DNA of 64,000 bases from Nakamurella sp040546275 (GTDB lineage Bacteria > Actinomycetota > Actinomycetes > Mycobacteriales > Nakamurellaceae), in assembly GCF_040546275.1 (NCBI RefSeq), contig NZ_JBEPNO010000021.1, positions 1 to 64,000 on the forward strand, given 5' to 3'. Each line of letters begins with the position of its first letter. Within the stretch, counting starts at the first letter, position 1. Shown here piece by piece: positions 19,676 to 29,204 of the stretch. Made by a program: the position numbers and the translations under genes. The notes under the pieces are model-generated. The model had not been told where the DNA came from and did not search any database. It worked only from the letters and a program-made list of their open reading frames with translations.

Positions 19676-19703
19676 TTGACACGGGCGTTGTGAGCGTTAA
19701 CAT
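19676..19703 (+). promoter_or_regulatory. Sugar transporter promoter with LacI-type operator
   Basis: A consensus -35 TTGACA (19676-19681) and a -10 TAACAT (19698-19703) are 16 bp apart. TGTGAGCGTTAACA at 19689-19702 overlaps the -10 box and matches the araB operator in 13 of 14 bases. It lies about 285 bases before the binding-protein gene, leaving a long leader. Confidence 0.75.
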
Positions 19704-19858
19704 CAATCAGACAGTGACCACCGCCACAGGCGGAATCCGCCGGAGCGATCCGGTGTCGACAGGTCCCGCCATCGACGGCGCGCCGGTATGCCCGGGCCCG
19801 TTGGCTGGGGGGCCCGTCCTCAGGCAGTCGATCACCCGCACGGGGTTGATCACCGCAG

Positions 19859-19920
19859 GTAGTCGATCACCACATGTAGTCGATCACCACATGTAGTCGA
19901 TCACCACACGTAGTCGTCAC
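19859..19920 (+). repeat. 17-bp tandem repeats in the transporter leader
   Basis: Units gtagtcgatcaccacat at 19859, 19876 and 19893 (last two bases changed), with a partial fourth at 19910. They are adjacent without spacers and lie in the predicted 5' untranslated region. Confidence 0.88.
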
Positions 19921-19987
19921 CGCACGTCGATCCAGAGCAGTTGCGCCACAGAACAGCCCCTGCCCTCCACGAGAAGGAACCCGCAGA

Positions 19988-21328
19988 ATGACGAATCACC
20001 GCCGTACCGCTTTCATCGCCGCAGCCGGCGCGGTCCTGGTGCTGGCCGGATGCAGCACCGGTCAGACCACGTCCTCCACCACCTCGCCGAGCTCGGCGTC
20101 GGTCGGTTCCTCTGTGGCGGCCCCGGTCGCTCCGGTTTCCTCGCCGGGAGCCGCGTCGTCGGCGCCGGGCAGCTCGGTGGCCAGTTCGGTCGCGCCGGGG
20201 AGTTCTCCGGCCGGCAGCTCCCCAGCCGGCAGCTCCCCAGCCGGCAGCTCCCCGGCCGGCAGCTCCCCAGCCGGCAGCTCCCCGGCCGGCACCGGCTCAG
20301 CGCCGTCGTCTGGCACGGTCCCCGCCGCCATCCTGGCCGCCGGCGGTACCTCGGTGCTCACCGGCACCCTGCCGGCCGGTGTCGAGGCGCAGTACGGCCC
20401 GATGTGCAAGGGGTCCGACCTGGGTATCGGCAAGATCGACTTCAAGACGGACACCATCGGCTGGGCGCAGTCGGAGAAGGAGGCCAACCCCTTCCGGATC
20501 GCCTCTACCAAGTCCCAGGTCGAGCAGGCCAAGAAGCTCGGCGTGAAACTGCTGACCACCAACGCGCAGTCCGATGCACAGCAGGAGAACACCGACATCA
20601 AGGGCATGATCGACAAGGGCGCCAAGGCCATCATCTTCTCCCCGATCAACTCGACCGGTCTGGGTGACGCCATCTCCTACGCCAAGTCCAAGAAGGTCGC
20701 AATGATCCCGGTCGACCGGAACATCACCGGTGTCACCGGTTGTCAGTCGGTCGGCCCGCAGCTCGGCTCCGACTTCGTCCAGCAGGGCCAGCGCGCGGCT
20801 GACGCGATGATCAAGGCCACCGGCGGCAAGGCCAAGCTCGCGATCCTGCTCGGCGCCTCCGGTGTCAACGTCACCGACGACCGGACGGCCGGCTTCAAGG
20901 CAGAACTCAAGGCCAAGAACGCGACCGGCATCGAGGTCATCTTCGAACAGACTGCCGACTTCACCCGGGAGAAGGGCAAGTCGGTGACCGAAACGCTGCT
21001 CCAGGCCCACCCGGACGTCACCGCCATCTACGCCGAGAACGACGAGATGGGCCTCGGCGCCCTGGCGGCCCTCGACGACAAGGGCATGTCCGGTACGGAC
21101 AAGGTCCACATCGTCTCGATCGACGGCACCAAGGGCGCGGTCCAGGCCATCGTCGACGGCAACTTCGACGCCGTCATCGAGTCCAACCCGGCCTACGGTC
21201 CGTCCGCCTTCGCCGCGCTCGACGCCTACGTGAACGGCGCCGGCGCCCCTGCTGTCACCATCACCACGGACAACCAGTACGACAAGAGCAACGCCCAGGC
21301 GGCGATCGACAGCGGAACGGCCTACTGA
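19988..21328 (+). CDS. Sugar ABC transporter substrate-binding lipoprotein (YtfQ-like)
   Basis: Extracytoplasmic sugar receptor, 446 aa. The signal peptide has RR at residues 5-6 and a lipobox LVLAGC (lipidated Cys22). A Ser/Pro/Ala/Gly-rich linker of about 90 residues follows, including five or six PAGSS units. The type I periplasmic-binding domain begins near residue 135, with IGWAQSEKEANPFRIAS, IKGMIDKGAKAIIFSPIN and IYAENDEMGLGAL. The KEANPFR segment and the partner set (one ATPase, two permeases) resemble E. coli YtfQ, which binds furanose forms of sugars. With the ara genes next door, L-arabinofuranose is the likely ligand (inference). The linker is unusually long for this family. Confidence 0.88.
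   Translation: MTNHRRTAFIAAAGAVLVLAGCSTGQTTSSTTSPSSASVGSSVAAPVAPVSSPGAASSAPGSSVASSVAPGSSPAGSSPAGSSPAGSSPAGSSPAGSSPAGTGSAPSSGTVPAAILAAGGTSVLTGTLPAGVEAQYGPMCKGSDLGIGKIDFKTDTIGWAQSEKEANPFRIASTKSQVEQAKKLGVKLLTTNAQSDAQQENTDIKGMIDKGAKAIIFSPINSTGLGDAISYAKSKKVAMIPVDRNITGVTGCQSVGPQLGSDFVQQGQRAADAMIKATGGKAKLAILLGASGVNVTDDRTAGFKAELKAKNATGIEVIFEQTADFTREKGKSVTETLLQAHPDVTAIYAENDEMGLGALAALDDKGMSGTDKVHIVSIDGTKGAVQAIVDGNFDAVIESNPAYGPSAFAALDAYVNGAGAPAVTITTDNQYDKSNAQAAIDSGTAY
20211..20285 (+). repeat. Five 15-bp tandem repeats in the lipoprotein linker
   Basis: Units ccggcagctccccag or ...cgg at 20211, 20226, 20241, 20256 and 20271 encode the repeating PAGSS linker, in frame, so length variation would only alter the tether between lipid anchor and receptor. 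Confidence 0.88.
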
Positions 21329-21378
21329 GTTTCCCGCCGGATCCGCGACGCTCGACAGACGAAGGAGCCAGAGCACCG

Positions 21379-22992
21379 GTGACCACGACGACAGAGCCGT
21401 CCGAGCCGACAGAGCCGTCCGAGCCGACTGGGCCGTCCCAGCCATCCACGTCACAGCCGACCCTCTCGGTGCGCGGGGCACAGAAGAGCTTCGGCGGGGT
21501 GGCTGCGCTCCGCGGGGTCGACCTGGATCTCTTCCCCGGCGAGGTGCACGCGCTGGTCGGCGAGAACGGTGCCGGCAAGTCGACTCTCATCAAGCTGATC
21601 ACCGGGGTCTACCAGCCGGACGGAGGGGAGGTGCGTCATCGCGGTCAGGTGGTGCACTTCGCCGCACCCCGGGACGCCCAGCAGCAGGGCATCCAGACGA
21701 TCTACCAGGAAGTGCACCTGGCTCCGCAGCTCTCCATCGCGCGCAATGTTTTCCTCGGGCGCGAGCAGCACACCCGATTCGGGGGGCTGGATCTGCGGCG
21801 GATGAACTCGGAGGCCGCCGAACTTCTCGACCGCTACGGCATCGCGGCCGACGTCAAACGGCCACTGGGGGAACTGGGGCTGGGCATCCAGCAGATGGTG
21901 GCGGTGGCGCGGGCGGTCTCGACCAACGCGTCCGTCGTCATCATGGACGAGCCGACCTCCTCCCTCGAGCCGCGGGAGGTCGACCGCCTGCTGGGGGTCG
22001 TCGGCCTGCTTCGGGAGCAGGGTGTGGCCGTCGTCTACATCTCGCACAAGCTCGAGGAGGTGTTCCGGGCCTGCGACAAGATCACCGTCCTGCGTGACGG
22101 CGCGCTGGTCTGGACCGGCCCGACGGCGCAAACCTCCCGGCGCCAACTCATCTCGCGGATGCTCGGCCGCGAGGCCGGCGATCTGGGGGCCGGTGGCGGC
22201 CGGACGCAGCTGTCCGCCCGTCCGGAGCGCGCCGAGCAGGCCCCGGTACTGACCGCCGGCCACCTGAGTCGGCGGTTCGTGCTGGACGACATCTCCCTCG
22301 TCGTCCATCCGGGTGAGATCGTCGGTTTGGCCGGGCTACTCGGATCGGGTCGGAGCGAGACCGTGAAGGCGATCTTCGGTGCCCTGCCGCTCGACTCCGG
22401 CTCGGTGGAGATCGACGGCCGGTCGATGCACCGGGCCACCCCGGCCTCGCGGATCAAGGCGGGCGTCGCGATGCTGCCCGAGGACCGGAAGATGGAAGGC
22501 ATCATCCCGGAGCTGTCGATCCGCGACAACATCGCGCTGGCGGCACTTCCGCGACTGTCCCGCGGCGGCTTCTTCTCCCGCCGCAGGCAGGCCGAGATCG
22601 TCGACGTCTTCATGAAACGCCTGCGCATCAAGGCTTCCGGTCCCGATCAACGGGTCTCGGAGCTTTCCGGCGGCAACCAGCAGAAGGTCCTGCTGGCGCG
22701 TCTGCTGTGTCTCAACCCGAAGGTGCTGCTGCTGGACGAGCCGACCCGCGGCATCGACGTCGGTGCCAAGGCCGAGGTCCAGGGGCTGATCGCCGAGCTC
22801 GCCGAGAAGGGGCTCGGGGTGGTGCTGATCTCCTCCGAACTGGAGGAGGTCGTCGAAGGTTCGGATTCGGTGTTGGTGCTGCGGGACGGAGCGTCCCTCG
22901 GCACGTTGTTCGGCGATGACATCACGGAGGACGCGATCATGAACATGATCGCCGGCGCCGCGGCAGAGGAGATCGAAGTGGTCAGCACATGA
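21379..22992 (+). CDS. Sugar ABC transporter ATP-binding protein (YtfR/AraG type)
   Basis: Energising subunit with two fused ABC domains, 537 aa. Domain 1 has Walker A GENGAGKST (about 60) and Walker B VVIMDEPTSSLEP. Domain 2 has an atypical P-loop GLLGSGRSE, the signature LSGGNQQKVLLARLL and LLLDEPTRGIDVGAK. This is the normal asymmetry of the ribose/arabinose/galactofuranose family. The first 25 residues are a low-complexity TEPSEP-type run from three 18-bp repeats (21390-21443), so translation might start later, but the GTG at 21379 has AAGGAG 11 nt upstream. The stop overlaps the first permease by ATGA. Confidence 0.93.
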   Translation: MTTTTEPSEPTEPSEPTGPSQPSTSQPTLSVRGAQKSFGGVAALRGVDLDLFPGEVHALVGENGAGKSTLIKLITGVYQPDGGEVRHRGQVVHFAAPRDAQQQGIQTIYQEVHLAPQLSIARNVFLGREQHTRFGGLDLRRMNSEAAELLDRYGIAADVKRPLGELGLGIQQMVAVARAVSTNASVVIMDEPTSSLEPREVDRLLGVVGLLREQGVAVVYISHKLEEVFRACDKITVLRDGALVWTGPTAQTSRRQLISRMLGREAGDLGAGGGRTQLSARPERAEQAPVLTAGHLSRRFVLDDISLVVHPGEIVGLAGLLGSGRSETVKAIFGALPLDSGSVEIDGRSMHRATPASRIKAGVAMLPEDRKMEGIIPELSIRDNIALAALPRLSRGGFFSRRRQAEIVDVFMKRLRIKASGPDQRVSELSGGNQQKVLLARLLCLNPKVLLLDEPTRGIDVGAKAEVQGLIAELAEKGLGVVLISSELEEVVEGSDSVLVLRDGASLGTLFGDDITEDAIMNMIAGAAAEEIEVVST

Positions 22993-23996
22993 CGGCAACC
23001 CTGGACAAGCAGATGCCGGCCGCTGGAGGGATGCGGCCGAAAGTCGGCTGGGGGCAATGGCTCCGTGAGCGCGGCGTCTACGTCGCGCTGGCGGTACTCG
23101 TCGTCTACAACGTGATCTTCACGGCACACTTCAACAACTGGGACACCATCCAGCTGCTCTTCGCGCAGCTCCCGCCGGTCCTGCTGGTCTCGCTCGGGAT
23201 GGCCCTGGTGATCGGCACCGGCGGCATCGATCTGTCGGTCGGCGCCACCATGGCCATCGCCAGCGCGGTGATGGCGAAGTTCGTCTCGCCGGCGTCGAGC
23301 GGGGGCTTCGGTGGGCCGATCTTCCTGGCCATCGTGCTCGGCATCCTGGCCGGTCTGGTGGTCGGCGTGTTCAACGGTGTGGTGGTCGCCGTCGCCAAGG
23401 TCCAGCCCATCGTCGCCACCCTCAGCCTGCTGGTCGCCGGCCGCGGTATCGCCCTTGCCATCACCGGCGGCGCCCTGATCGAACTGTTCGTCCCGTTCCT
23501 CAAGGTCGTGCGCCAAGGCGAGCTCTTCGGCATCCCCTACGTCATGCTGGTGGCGGCCGCGGTGGCGATCGTGGTGACGATCCTGCTGCGCCGCACCACC
23601 TTCGGCTACCGATTGGTGGCCATCGGCGGGAACCTGCGGGCCAGCGTGCTGGCCGGCATCCCGGTGCGCCGCACGCTGATCACCGTCTACGCGATCAGCG
23701 GCGTCCTGGCTGCCATCGCCGGCGAGATCGCCACCGCGCGGCTCCGGGCGAGCGATCCCTCCTACATCGGCCTGCTGATGGAACTGTCCGCGATCACCGC
23801 GGTGGTCGTCGGCGGCACACCGCTGAACGGGGGGCGGGTGCGGATCCTCGGCACCGTCGCGGGGGTCGTCCTGCTGCAGCTGCTGCAGACCACTCTCGTC
23901 TCGCACAACATCCCCGATTCGGTGTCCCAGATGGTGGAGGCGCTCATCATCGTCGGCGCGGTGTACATCCAGCGCACCTCCCGGAGCAGCACGTGA
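22989..23996 (+). CDS. Sugar ABC transporter permease (YtfT-like)
   Basis: Inner-membrane permease of the BPD_transp_2 family, 335 aa with about nine hydrophobic segments. GTGGIDLSVGATMAIASAVM near residue 80 is the family's conserved GGIDLS motif, and VVVGGTPLNGGRVRILGT near 275 is the second conserved block. It is coupled by ATGA to the ATPase and by GTGA to the second permease. Two different permease genes next to one ATPase match the YtfT/YjfF arrangement, implying a heterodimeric channel. Confidence 0.92.
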   Translation: MTATLDKQMPAAGGMRPKVGWGQWLRERGVYVALAVLVVYNVIFTAHFNNWDTIQLLFAQLPPVLLVSLGMALVIGTGGIDLSVGATMAIASAVMAKFVSPASSGGFGGPIFLAIVLGILAGLVVGVFNGVVVAVAKVQPIVATLSLLVAGRGIALAITGGALIELFVPFLKVVRQGELFGIPYVMLVAAAVAIVVTILLRRTTFGYRLVAIGGNLRASVLAGIPVRRTLITVYAISGVLAAIAGEIATARLRASDPSYIGLLMELSAITAVVVGGTPLNGGRVRILGTVAGVVLLQLLQTTLVSHNIPDSVSQMVEALIIVGAVYIQRTSRSST

Positions 23997-25105
23997 CCCG
24001 GCCGAGTACTCCGAAGATGCCGATGCGGAAAGGTCCTGCAGTGCCCGAGGTTCCAGCATCGACCGCGCCGCAGCCTTCGGACCGGCCGGGCACGGCGGTC
24101 GTCCACGTGGTGCCGGACGGCGAACACGGCCCGGCCGCGGCGGCAGCCCGCGCGCGCGCTCTGGCGTCCCTTGTCTCCCGCAACGGAGCGGTCGCCGTGC
24201 TGATCCTGGTGATGATCATCGGCGCGATCACGGTGCCGACGTTCGCCACCGTCGACAACCTGACCAACACCGCTTTGGCGGCGTCGTTCCTGGCCATCAT
24301 CGCCGCCGGGATGACGTTCGTGATCATCTCCGGTGGGATCGACCTCTCCGTCGGCTCCGTCTACGCGCTGGCCGTCATCCTGTCCGCCGACATGTCGAAA
24401 TACGGCTCTGCCGCGGCGATCCTGGTGCCGGTCGCAGCATGCATGCTGGTCGGTCTGCTCCAGGGCGTGATCATCGCCAAGCTCGGCCTCCCGCCGTTCA
24501 TCGTCACGCTCGCCGGGCTGACCGGGGTGCGCGGCCTGGTCTTCTTCATCACCAACGAGGGCAACGACCACCCGTCGGTGCCCGGCAGTCAGTTCTTCGA
24601 GACCCTCGGCACCGGAAGCCTTCTGGGCCTGGGAAATCCGGTCTGGATCACGTTGATCGTCTTCGCCATCGGCTGGTGGGTGCTCAACCGCACCGCCTTC
24701 GGCCAGGCTGTCCAGGCGGTCGGTGGGAACGACACCGCAGCCGGCCTGATGGGCCTGCCGGTCCGCCGGGTCAAGGTGATGGTCTACGTCATCAGCGGGT
24801 TCACCGTCGGGGTCGCCGGCGTGCTGTCCACCGCCCTGTCCGGCGGCGGCCAGGAGGCCAGAGTCGGCAACGCCTACGAACTCTCGGCCATCGCAGCCGT
24901 CGTCATCGGTGGCACGCTGCTGGCCGGTGGCGTCGGATCCATCGTCGGAACGCTGGCCGGCATCGCTCTCCTGTACGTCATCCAGAACCTCATCGTGCAG
25001 GGCTTCAACCTCAACAGCTACGTCCAGCAGATCGTCAGTGGGTTCTTCCTGCTGGTCGTGGTCGTCCTCCAGGCGGTCCTGTCCCGACGCGCCAGATCCG
25101 CATAG
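23993..25105 (+). CDS. Sugar ABC transporter permease (YjfF-like)
   Basis: Second BPD_transp_2 permease, 370 aa. A hydrophilic N-terminus of about 65 residues precedes the first helix (VAVLILVMIIGAITVP). The conserved ISGGIDLSVGSVYALAVILS lies near 110 and VVIGGTLLAGGVGSIVGT near 305. The GTG at 23993 overlaps the previous stop; the long polar head makes a later start possible, for example the ATG at 24017, but the overlap favours the first. Last transporter gene; the secreted arabinofuranosidase follows after 91 bases in the same direction. Confidence 0.91.
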   Translation: MTRPSTPKMPMRKGPAVPEVPASTAPQPSDRPGTAVVHVVPDGEHGPAAAAARARALASLVSRNGAVAVLILVMIIGAITVPTFATVDNLTNTALAASFLAIIAAGMTFVIISGGIDLSVGSVYALAVILSADMSKYGSAAAILVPVAACMLVGLLQGVIIAKLGLPPFIVTLAGLTGVRGLVFFITNEGNDHPSVPGSQFFETLGTGSLLGLGNPVWITLIVFAIGWWVLNRTAFGQAVQAVGGNDTAAGLMGLPVRRVKVMVYVISGFTVGVAGVLSTALSGGGQEARVGNAYELSAIAAVVIGGTLLAGGVGSIVGTLAGIALLYVIQNLIVQGFNLNSYVQQIVSGFFLLVVVVLQAVLSRRARSA

Positions 25106-25159
25106 TCCCTGCCCTGCAGCCGGCTTCGCACGGCTGTCACCGCCGAACGCCACTCGCCC

Positions 25160-25180
25160 CGGCGCAGTGCTGCTGCGCCG
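25160..25180 (+). terminator. Small hairpin between permease and arabinofuranosidase
   Basis: CGGCGCAG (25160-25167) pairs with CTGCGCCG (25173-25180) around a 5-nt loop. There is no T run. It may reduce read-through or protect the upstream mRNA; it is weak evidence for an operon end. Confidence 0.35.
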
Positions 25181-25196
25181 TCAGAACAGGAGAGCA

Positions 25197-28100
25197 ATGA
25201 TGCCAACCTCCACCCGCACACCTCGTCGAGGCCGGCGCCGACTGGCGCTGCTCGCGGCCCTGAGCCTCGCGGTCACCACCGTCACGGTGGCGGTCGCCCA
25301 ACCCTCGGTCGCCGGGTCATCGGTCGAGACTCCGGCAACCCGGTCGGCCGCAGCAGCTGCGGTCGCGCCGAACCTGCTGGGGCACTGGACCTTCGACGAG
25401 GGCACCGGTACGAGCGCGGCGGATTCCGCCGGCTCCCACCCCGCCACGCTGACCGGCGGCGCGGCCTGGACCGGCGGGCTGCAGGGCCCCTCGGCACTTG
25501 CGGTGAACGGCACCTCCGCGGTGGCCGACACCGGCGCCGCGGTCCTGGACACCTCGACCAGCTTCTCCGTCGTCACCTCGGTGAAGTTGGTCAACCTGAA
25601 CGGGTTCCAGACCGTCGTGAGCCAGGACGGCAACCAGGTCAGCGGGTTCTTCCTCGGTCTGCGCGGTGACTCCGGAAAGTTCGCCTTCGTGCGGCTGCCC
25701 GGTGACGCCGGCTCGAGCCCCGCGGCCTTCCCCTCGTCGCTGACGGCGCCCGTGGCCGGCCAGTGGTACCAGCTGGCCGGTGTCTACGACGCCGACCGCT
25801 CCACCCTCTCCCTGTACGTGAACGGCCAGCTGCAGCAGACCACGGCGGCCCCCTCCGGCTGGGCGGCCACCGGCCACCTGGTCATCGGTCGCGGCAAGTA
25901 CGGGGCCAATCCGGTCGACTTCGTCAACGGTGCGATCGACGATGTCCGGGCCTACAGCGGTGCGTTGAGTCCCGCGGCAGTCGCGCAGCTCTCGCTCGCC
26001 GGCGGCTGGCGCCTCGACGAGGGCACCGGCACCGTCGCGGCCGACGACTCGGAGAATCACGCCGACGGCACCCTGTCAGCCGGCGCCACCTGGACGACCG
26101 GAGTCGTCGGGACGCACGCCGTTCTGTTCAACGGCACCTCCGGCGCGATCGAGACCCAGAAGCCCGTCTTCGACTCCAGCCGGAGCTTCTCGGTCTCGGC
26201 CTGGGCCCGGGTGGACGCGGCCGACGGCTTCCGCACCATCGCCAGCGTCGACGGCACCAACATCAGCGGCTTCTACCTGCAGCGCCGCAATGACGGCAAG
26301 TGGGCCTTCGCCCGCCTGGCCGGCGACACGACCGGCGATCCGGCGGCCACCGTCGTCGAGTCAACCACCCCCGCGGTGGTCGGTAGCTGGACCCAGATCC
26401 TCGGTGTGTACGACAGTGTCGGCAAGACCATCACCCTCTACGTCAACGGCGTGACGCAGGGTTCTGCCGCCTACACCACCGGCTGGAATGCCACCGGGCA
26501 CTTCGTCATCGGCCGTGGGCGCTACTACGGCGGACCGGTCGACTTCTTCGCCGGCGCCATCGACGACGTCCACGCCTACCCGGTCGCGCTCGACGCCACC
26601 GCGGCGCAGGCACTGGCCACCTCCGGTCGCTGGCACTTCGACGAGGGCAGCGGCACGGTTGCGGTCGACTCCTCCGCGTCCGGGGCGAACGGCACCCTGC
26701 GCGGCGCCACCTGGACCCCCGGGGTCTCCGGCTCGGCCATCGCCCTCGGCGGCTCCGCCGACGTCACCATGGGCGCGGCGCCCGCCCTGGATCTGGGCAC
26801 CGGGTCCAGCAGCGTCTCCGCCTGGTTGAAGACCGGGTCGACCGGCGTCCAGCCGGTGGTGCAGAAGGGCGCGGTGGCGGCAGCCGACACCGGGTACCGC
26901 ATCGGCGTGGCCGCAGGCAAGGTCACCGCGCGTCTCGGCGGTGGTGCCACCCGCGTCGATATCGCCACCACAGCAGGCGGTTTCGCCGACAGCACCTGGC
27001 ACAACACGGTGATGGTCACCGATCGGACGGCCCAGCGTCTCACGCTCTACGTGGACGGCATCGCCCAGCCGGTGGTCACCACGACCGGCACCTGCGGCAC
27101 CGTCACCGGCAACGCGGTCGACATCAGCGGATGTGCCGCTGCGTCCGCGGACAGCACCGCCGACTTCACCGTCGGCAGCACCTCGGGCGCTGCCCCGCGC
27201 TTCACCGGAGCCATCGACGAGGTCACCGTCCTGCGCTCTCCGCTGACGGCGCAGCAGGTCTCGATCGCCGCCGGCATCAGCTCGCTGTCCGTCAACGCCG
27301 CCGACCAGCGTTCGCTGACGCACTCCACCCAGTACGGCGCGATCCTGGAGGACATCAGCCATTCCGTCGAGGGCGGTGTGTACGCGGAGCTGGTCCGCAA
27401 CCGTAGTTTCGGTGAGAGCTACGAGAGCGGGAGCGGTGCGGGAGACGGTCCGGTGCCGTACTGGTCGCTGGCCGTGTCCGGTGGTGCAACCGGTACGTTC
27501 GCGATCGACACCAAGACTCCACTCAACACCGCGATCACCCGGTCGTTGGACGTACACGTCGGCACCCTGCCGGCGGGCGGCCAGATCTCGCTCAACGACG
27601 TCGGCTACTACGGTGTCGAGGTATCGCCGTCGACCAAGTACACCGGATCGCTGTTCGCGAAGGCATCCGCCGGCTTCACCGGCCGGATCCGGGTCAGCCT
27701 GACGAAATCTGACGGCACGGTGATCGTCAGCAAGGTGGTCGGTGCCCCGACCACGGCCTGGGGGCAGTACGGCTACACGCTGTCGACAGCGGCCAACACG
27801 GGCACCTCCACCGACAACTTCGTCACCGTTTCGCTCGAGAACTCCTGCAGTGGCAGGAAGTGTGCGGCCATCTCCGGGAAGGACGTGTGGCTGTCGACGG
27901 TCTCGCTGTTCCCGCCGACGTACAAGAACCGGCCCAACGGCTTGCGGACGGACATCATGACCCAGTTCGCCGCCATGCACCTCGGCCTGCTTCGGGTCCC
28001 GGGCGGCAACTACCTGGAGGGCAACACCCTGGACACCCGGTTCAACTGGGAGAAGACCGTCGGGCCGATCTCGCAGCGTCCCGGCCACCAGAACACCGCC

Positions 28101-29159
28101 TGGGGCTACTGGTCCTCCGACGGCATGGGCATTCTCGAGTACCTGCAGATGGCCGAGGATCTCGGTGCGCAGCCGCTGCTGGCCGTCTACGCCGGCTACA
28201 ACCTGAACGGCACGCACGTGTCCGAGGCGGACTACCCGCAGTACGTTCAGTCCGCGTTGGACGAGATCCAGTACGCCATCGGCGACCCCTCGACCACCTG
28301 GGGGGCCAAGCGCGCCGCGGACGGCCATCCGGCGCCGTTCAAGCTCACCTACGTGGAGATCGGGAACGAGGACTTCTTCGACAACTCCGGTAGCTACGAA
28401 TGGCGTTTCGCCGACATGTACGACGCCATCAAGGCTGCGTACCCGCAGCTGCAGCTGATCGCCACCACCCCGGTGAGCAGCCGGACGCCGGACGTGGTCG
28501 ACGATCACTACTACCAGTCGCCGCAGTGGTTCAACGACAACTCCGGCAAGTACGACACGCTCAACCGCAGCGGGCCGAAGGTTCTCGTCGGTGAGTACGG
28601 TTCGCTCGAGGGCTCGCCGACCGGTGATCTCGCGGCAGCCGTCGGCGAGGCCGCGTTCCTCACCGGGCTGGAACGCAACAGCGACGTCATCGTCGGCGGC
28701 ATGTACGCGCCGATCCTCGTCAACGAGAACCAATCGAACTGGCCCACCAACATGATCGGACTCGATGCCGGGAGCAGCTATGGGTCGCCGTCGTACTGGG
28801 TCCAGACGATGTTCTCCAACAATCTCGGCAAGGTGGTGCTGGGAAGTTCGCTGTCGCAGGGCAGCGCACTCAAGCAGGTGGTCACGTCGACCACCACCGG
28901 CGGGCGGACCACGTTCTACGTGAAGGTGGTCAACCCGTCCTCGCAGCTGCAGTCGGCGCGGATCACCATCGTCAACGTGGCGAGTCTGGACGGCACCTAC
29001 ACCCGGACGGTGCTGACCGGAGATCCGGCTGCCCGCAACACCTTGGCGGGGCCGACTACCGTCGTGCCGGTCACCACCGGCGTTTCCGGCCTGACGAACG
29101 GGAAGCTGTTGACGTTCCCGGCGAACTCGGTGACCGTTCTGAAGATCACCGGGAAGTGA
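25197..29159 (+). CDS. Secreted GH51 alpha-L-arabinofuranosidase with three LamG-type domains
   Basis: Predicted extracellular enzyme, 1320 aa, releasing L-arabinose from arabinan or arabinoxylan. An RRGRRR...LALLAALSLAVTTVTV signal peptide (1-45) is followed by three concanavalin/LamG-like modules. Each opens with a W-x-F/L-DEG-(T/S)GT motif (about 63, 264 and 479) and is 190-210 residues long. A short linker leads into the GH51 block: THSTQYGAILEDISHSVEGG near 710, a CBM-like insert, then the barrel. The proposed acid/base is the Glu of YVEIGNED (about 1058) and the nucleophile the Glu of VLVGEYGS (about 1133). The C-terminal beta domain ends in NSVTVLKITGK. The start ATGATG at 25197 has AGGAGAG 5 nt upstream. 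It follows the arabinose transporter and completes a secrete-import-catabolise set. Confidence 0.9.
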   Translation: MMPTSTRTPRRGRRRLALLAALSLAVTTVTVAVAQPSVAGSSVETPATRSAAAAAVAPNLLGHWTFDEGTGTSAADSAGSHPATLTGGAAWTGGLQGPSALAVNGTSAVADTGAAVLDTSTSFSVVTSVKLVNLNGFQTVVSQDGNQVSGFFLGLRGDSGKFAFVRLPGDAGSSPAAFPSSLTAPVAGQWYQLAGVYDADRSTLSLYVNGQLQQTTAAPSGWAATGHLVIGRGKYGANPVDFVNGAIDDVRAYSGALSPAAVAQLSLAGGWRLDEGTGTVAADDSENHADGTLSAGATWTTGVVGTHAVLFNGTSGAIETQKPVFDSSRSFSVSAWARVDAADGFRTIASVDGTNISGFYLQRRNDGKWAFARLAGDTTGDPAATVVESTTPAVVGSWTQILGVYDSVGKTITLYVNGVTQGSAAYTTGWNATGHFVIGRGRYYGGPVDFFAGAIDDVHAYPVALDATAAQALATSGRWHFDEGSGTVAVDSSASGANGTLRGATWTPGVSGSAIALGGSADVTMGAAPALDLGTGSSSVSAWLKTGSTGVQPVVQKGAVAAADTGYRIGVAAGKVTARLGGGATRVDIATTAGGFADSTWHNTVMVTDRTAQRLTLYVDGIAQPVVTTTGTCGTVTGNAVDISGCAAASADSTADFTVGSTSGAAPRFTGAIDEVTVLRSPLTAQQVSIAAGISSLSVNAADQRSLTHSTQYGAILEDISHSVEGGVYAELVRNRSFGESYESGSGAGDGPVPYWSLAVSGGATGTFAIDTKTPLNTAITRSLDVHVGTLPAGGQISLNDVGYYGVEVSPSTKYTGSLFAKASAGFTGRIRVSLTKSDGTVIVSKVVGAPTTAWGQYGYTLSTAANTGTSTDNFVTVSLENSCSGRKCAAISGKDVWLSTVSLFPPTYKNRPNGLRTDIMTQFAAMHLGLLRVPGGNYLEGNTLDTRFNWEKTVGPISQRPGHQNTAWGYWSSDGMGILEYLQMAEDLGAQPLLAVYAGYNLNGTHVSEADYPQYVQSALDEIQYAIGDPSTTWGAKRAADGHPAPFKLTYVEIGNEDFFDNSGSYEWRFADMYDAIKAAYPQLQLIATTPVSSRTPDVVDDHYYQSPQWFNDNSGKYDTLNRSGPKVLVGEYGSLEGSPTGDLAAAVGEAAFLTGLERNSDVIVGGMYAPILVNENQSNWPTNMIGLDAGSSYGSPSYWVQTMFSNNLGKVVLGSSLSQGSALKQVVTSTTTGGRTTFYVKVVNPSSQLQSARITIVNVASLDGTYTRTVLTGDPAARNTLAGPTTVVPVTTGVSGLTNGKLLTFPANSVTVLKITGK

Positions 29160-29204
29160 TGCCGGTGGCCGGGACCTGATCCGGGGTCCGGCGGCCTCGA
29201 ACGC

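Noticed and set aside
19859..19920. Possible CRISPR array
   Set aside because: The 17-bp units touch each other with no unique spacers, and no cas gene is present. The same holds for the arrays at 9219 and 31021.
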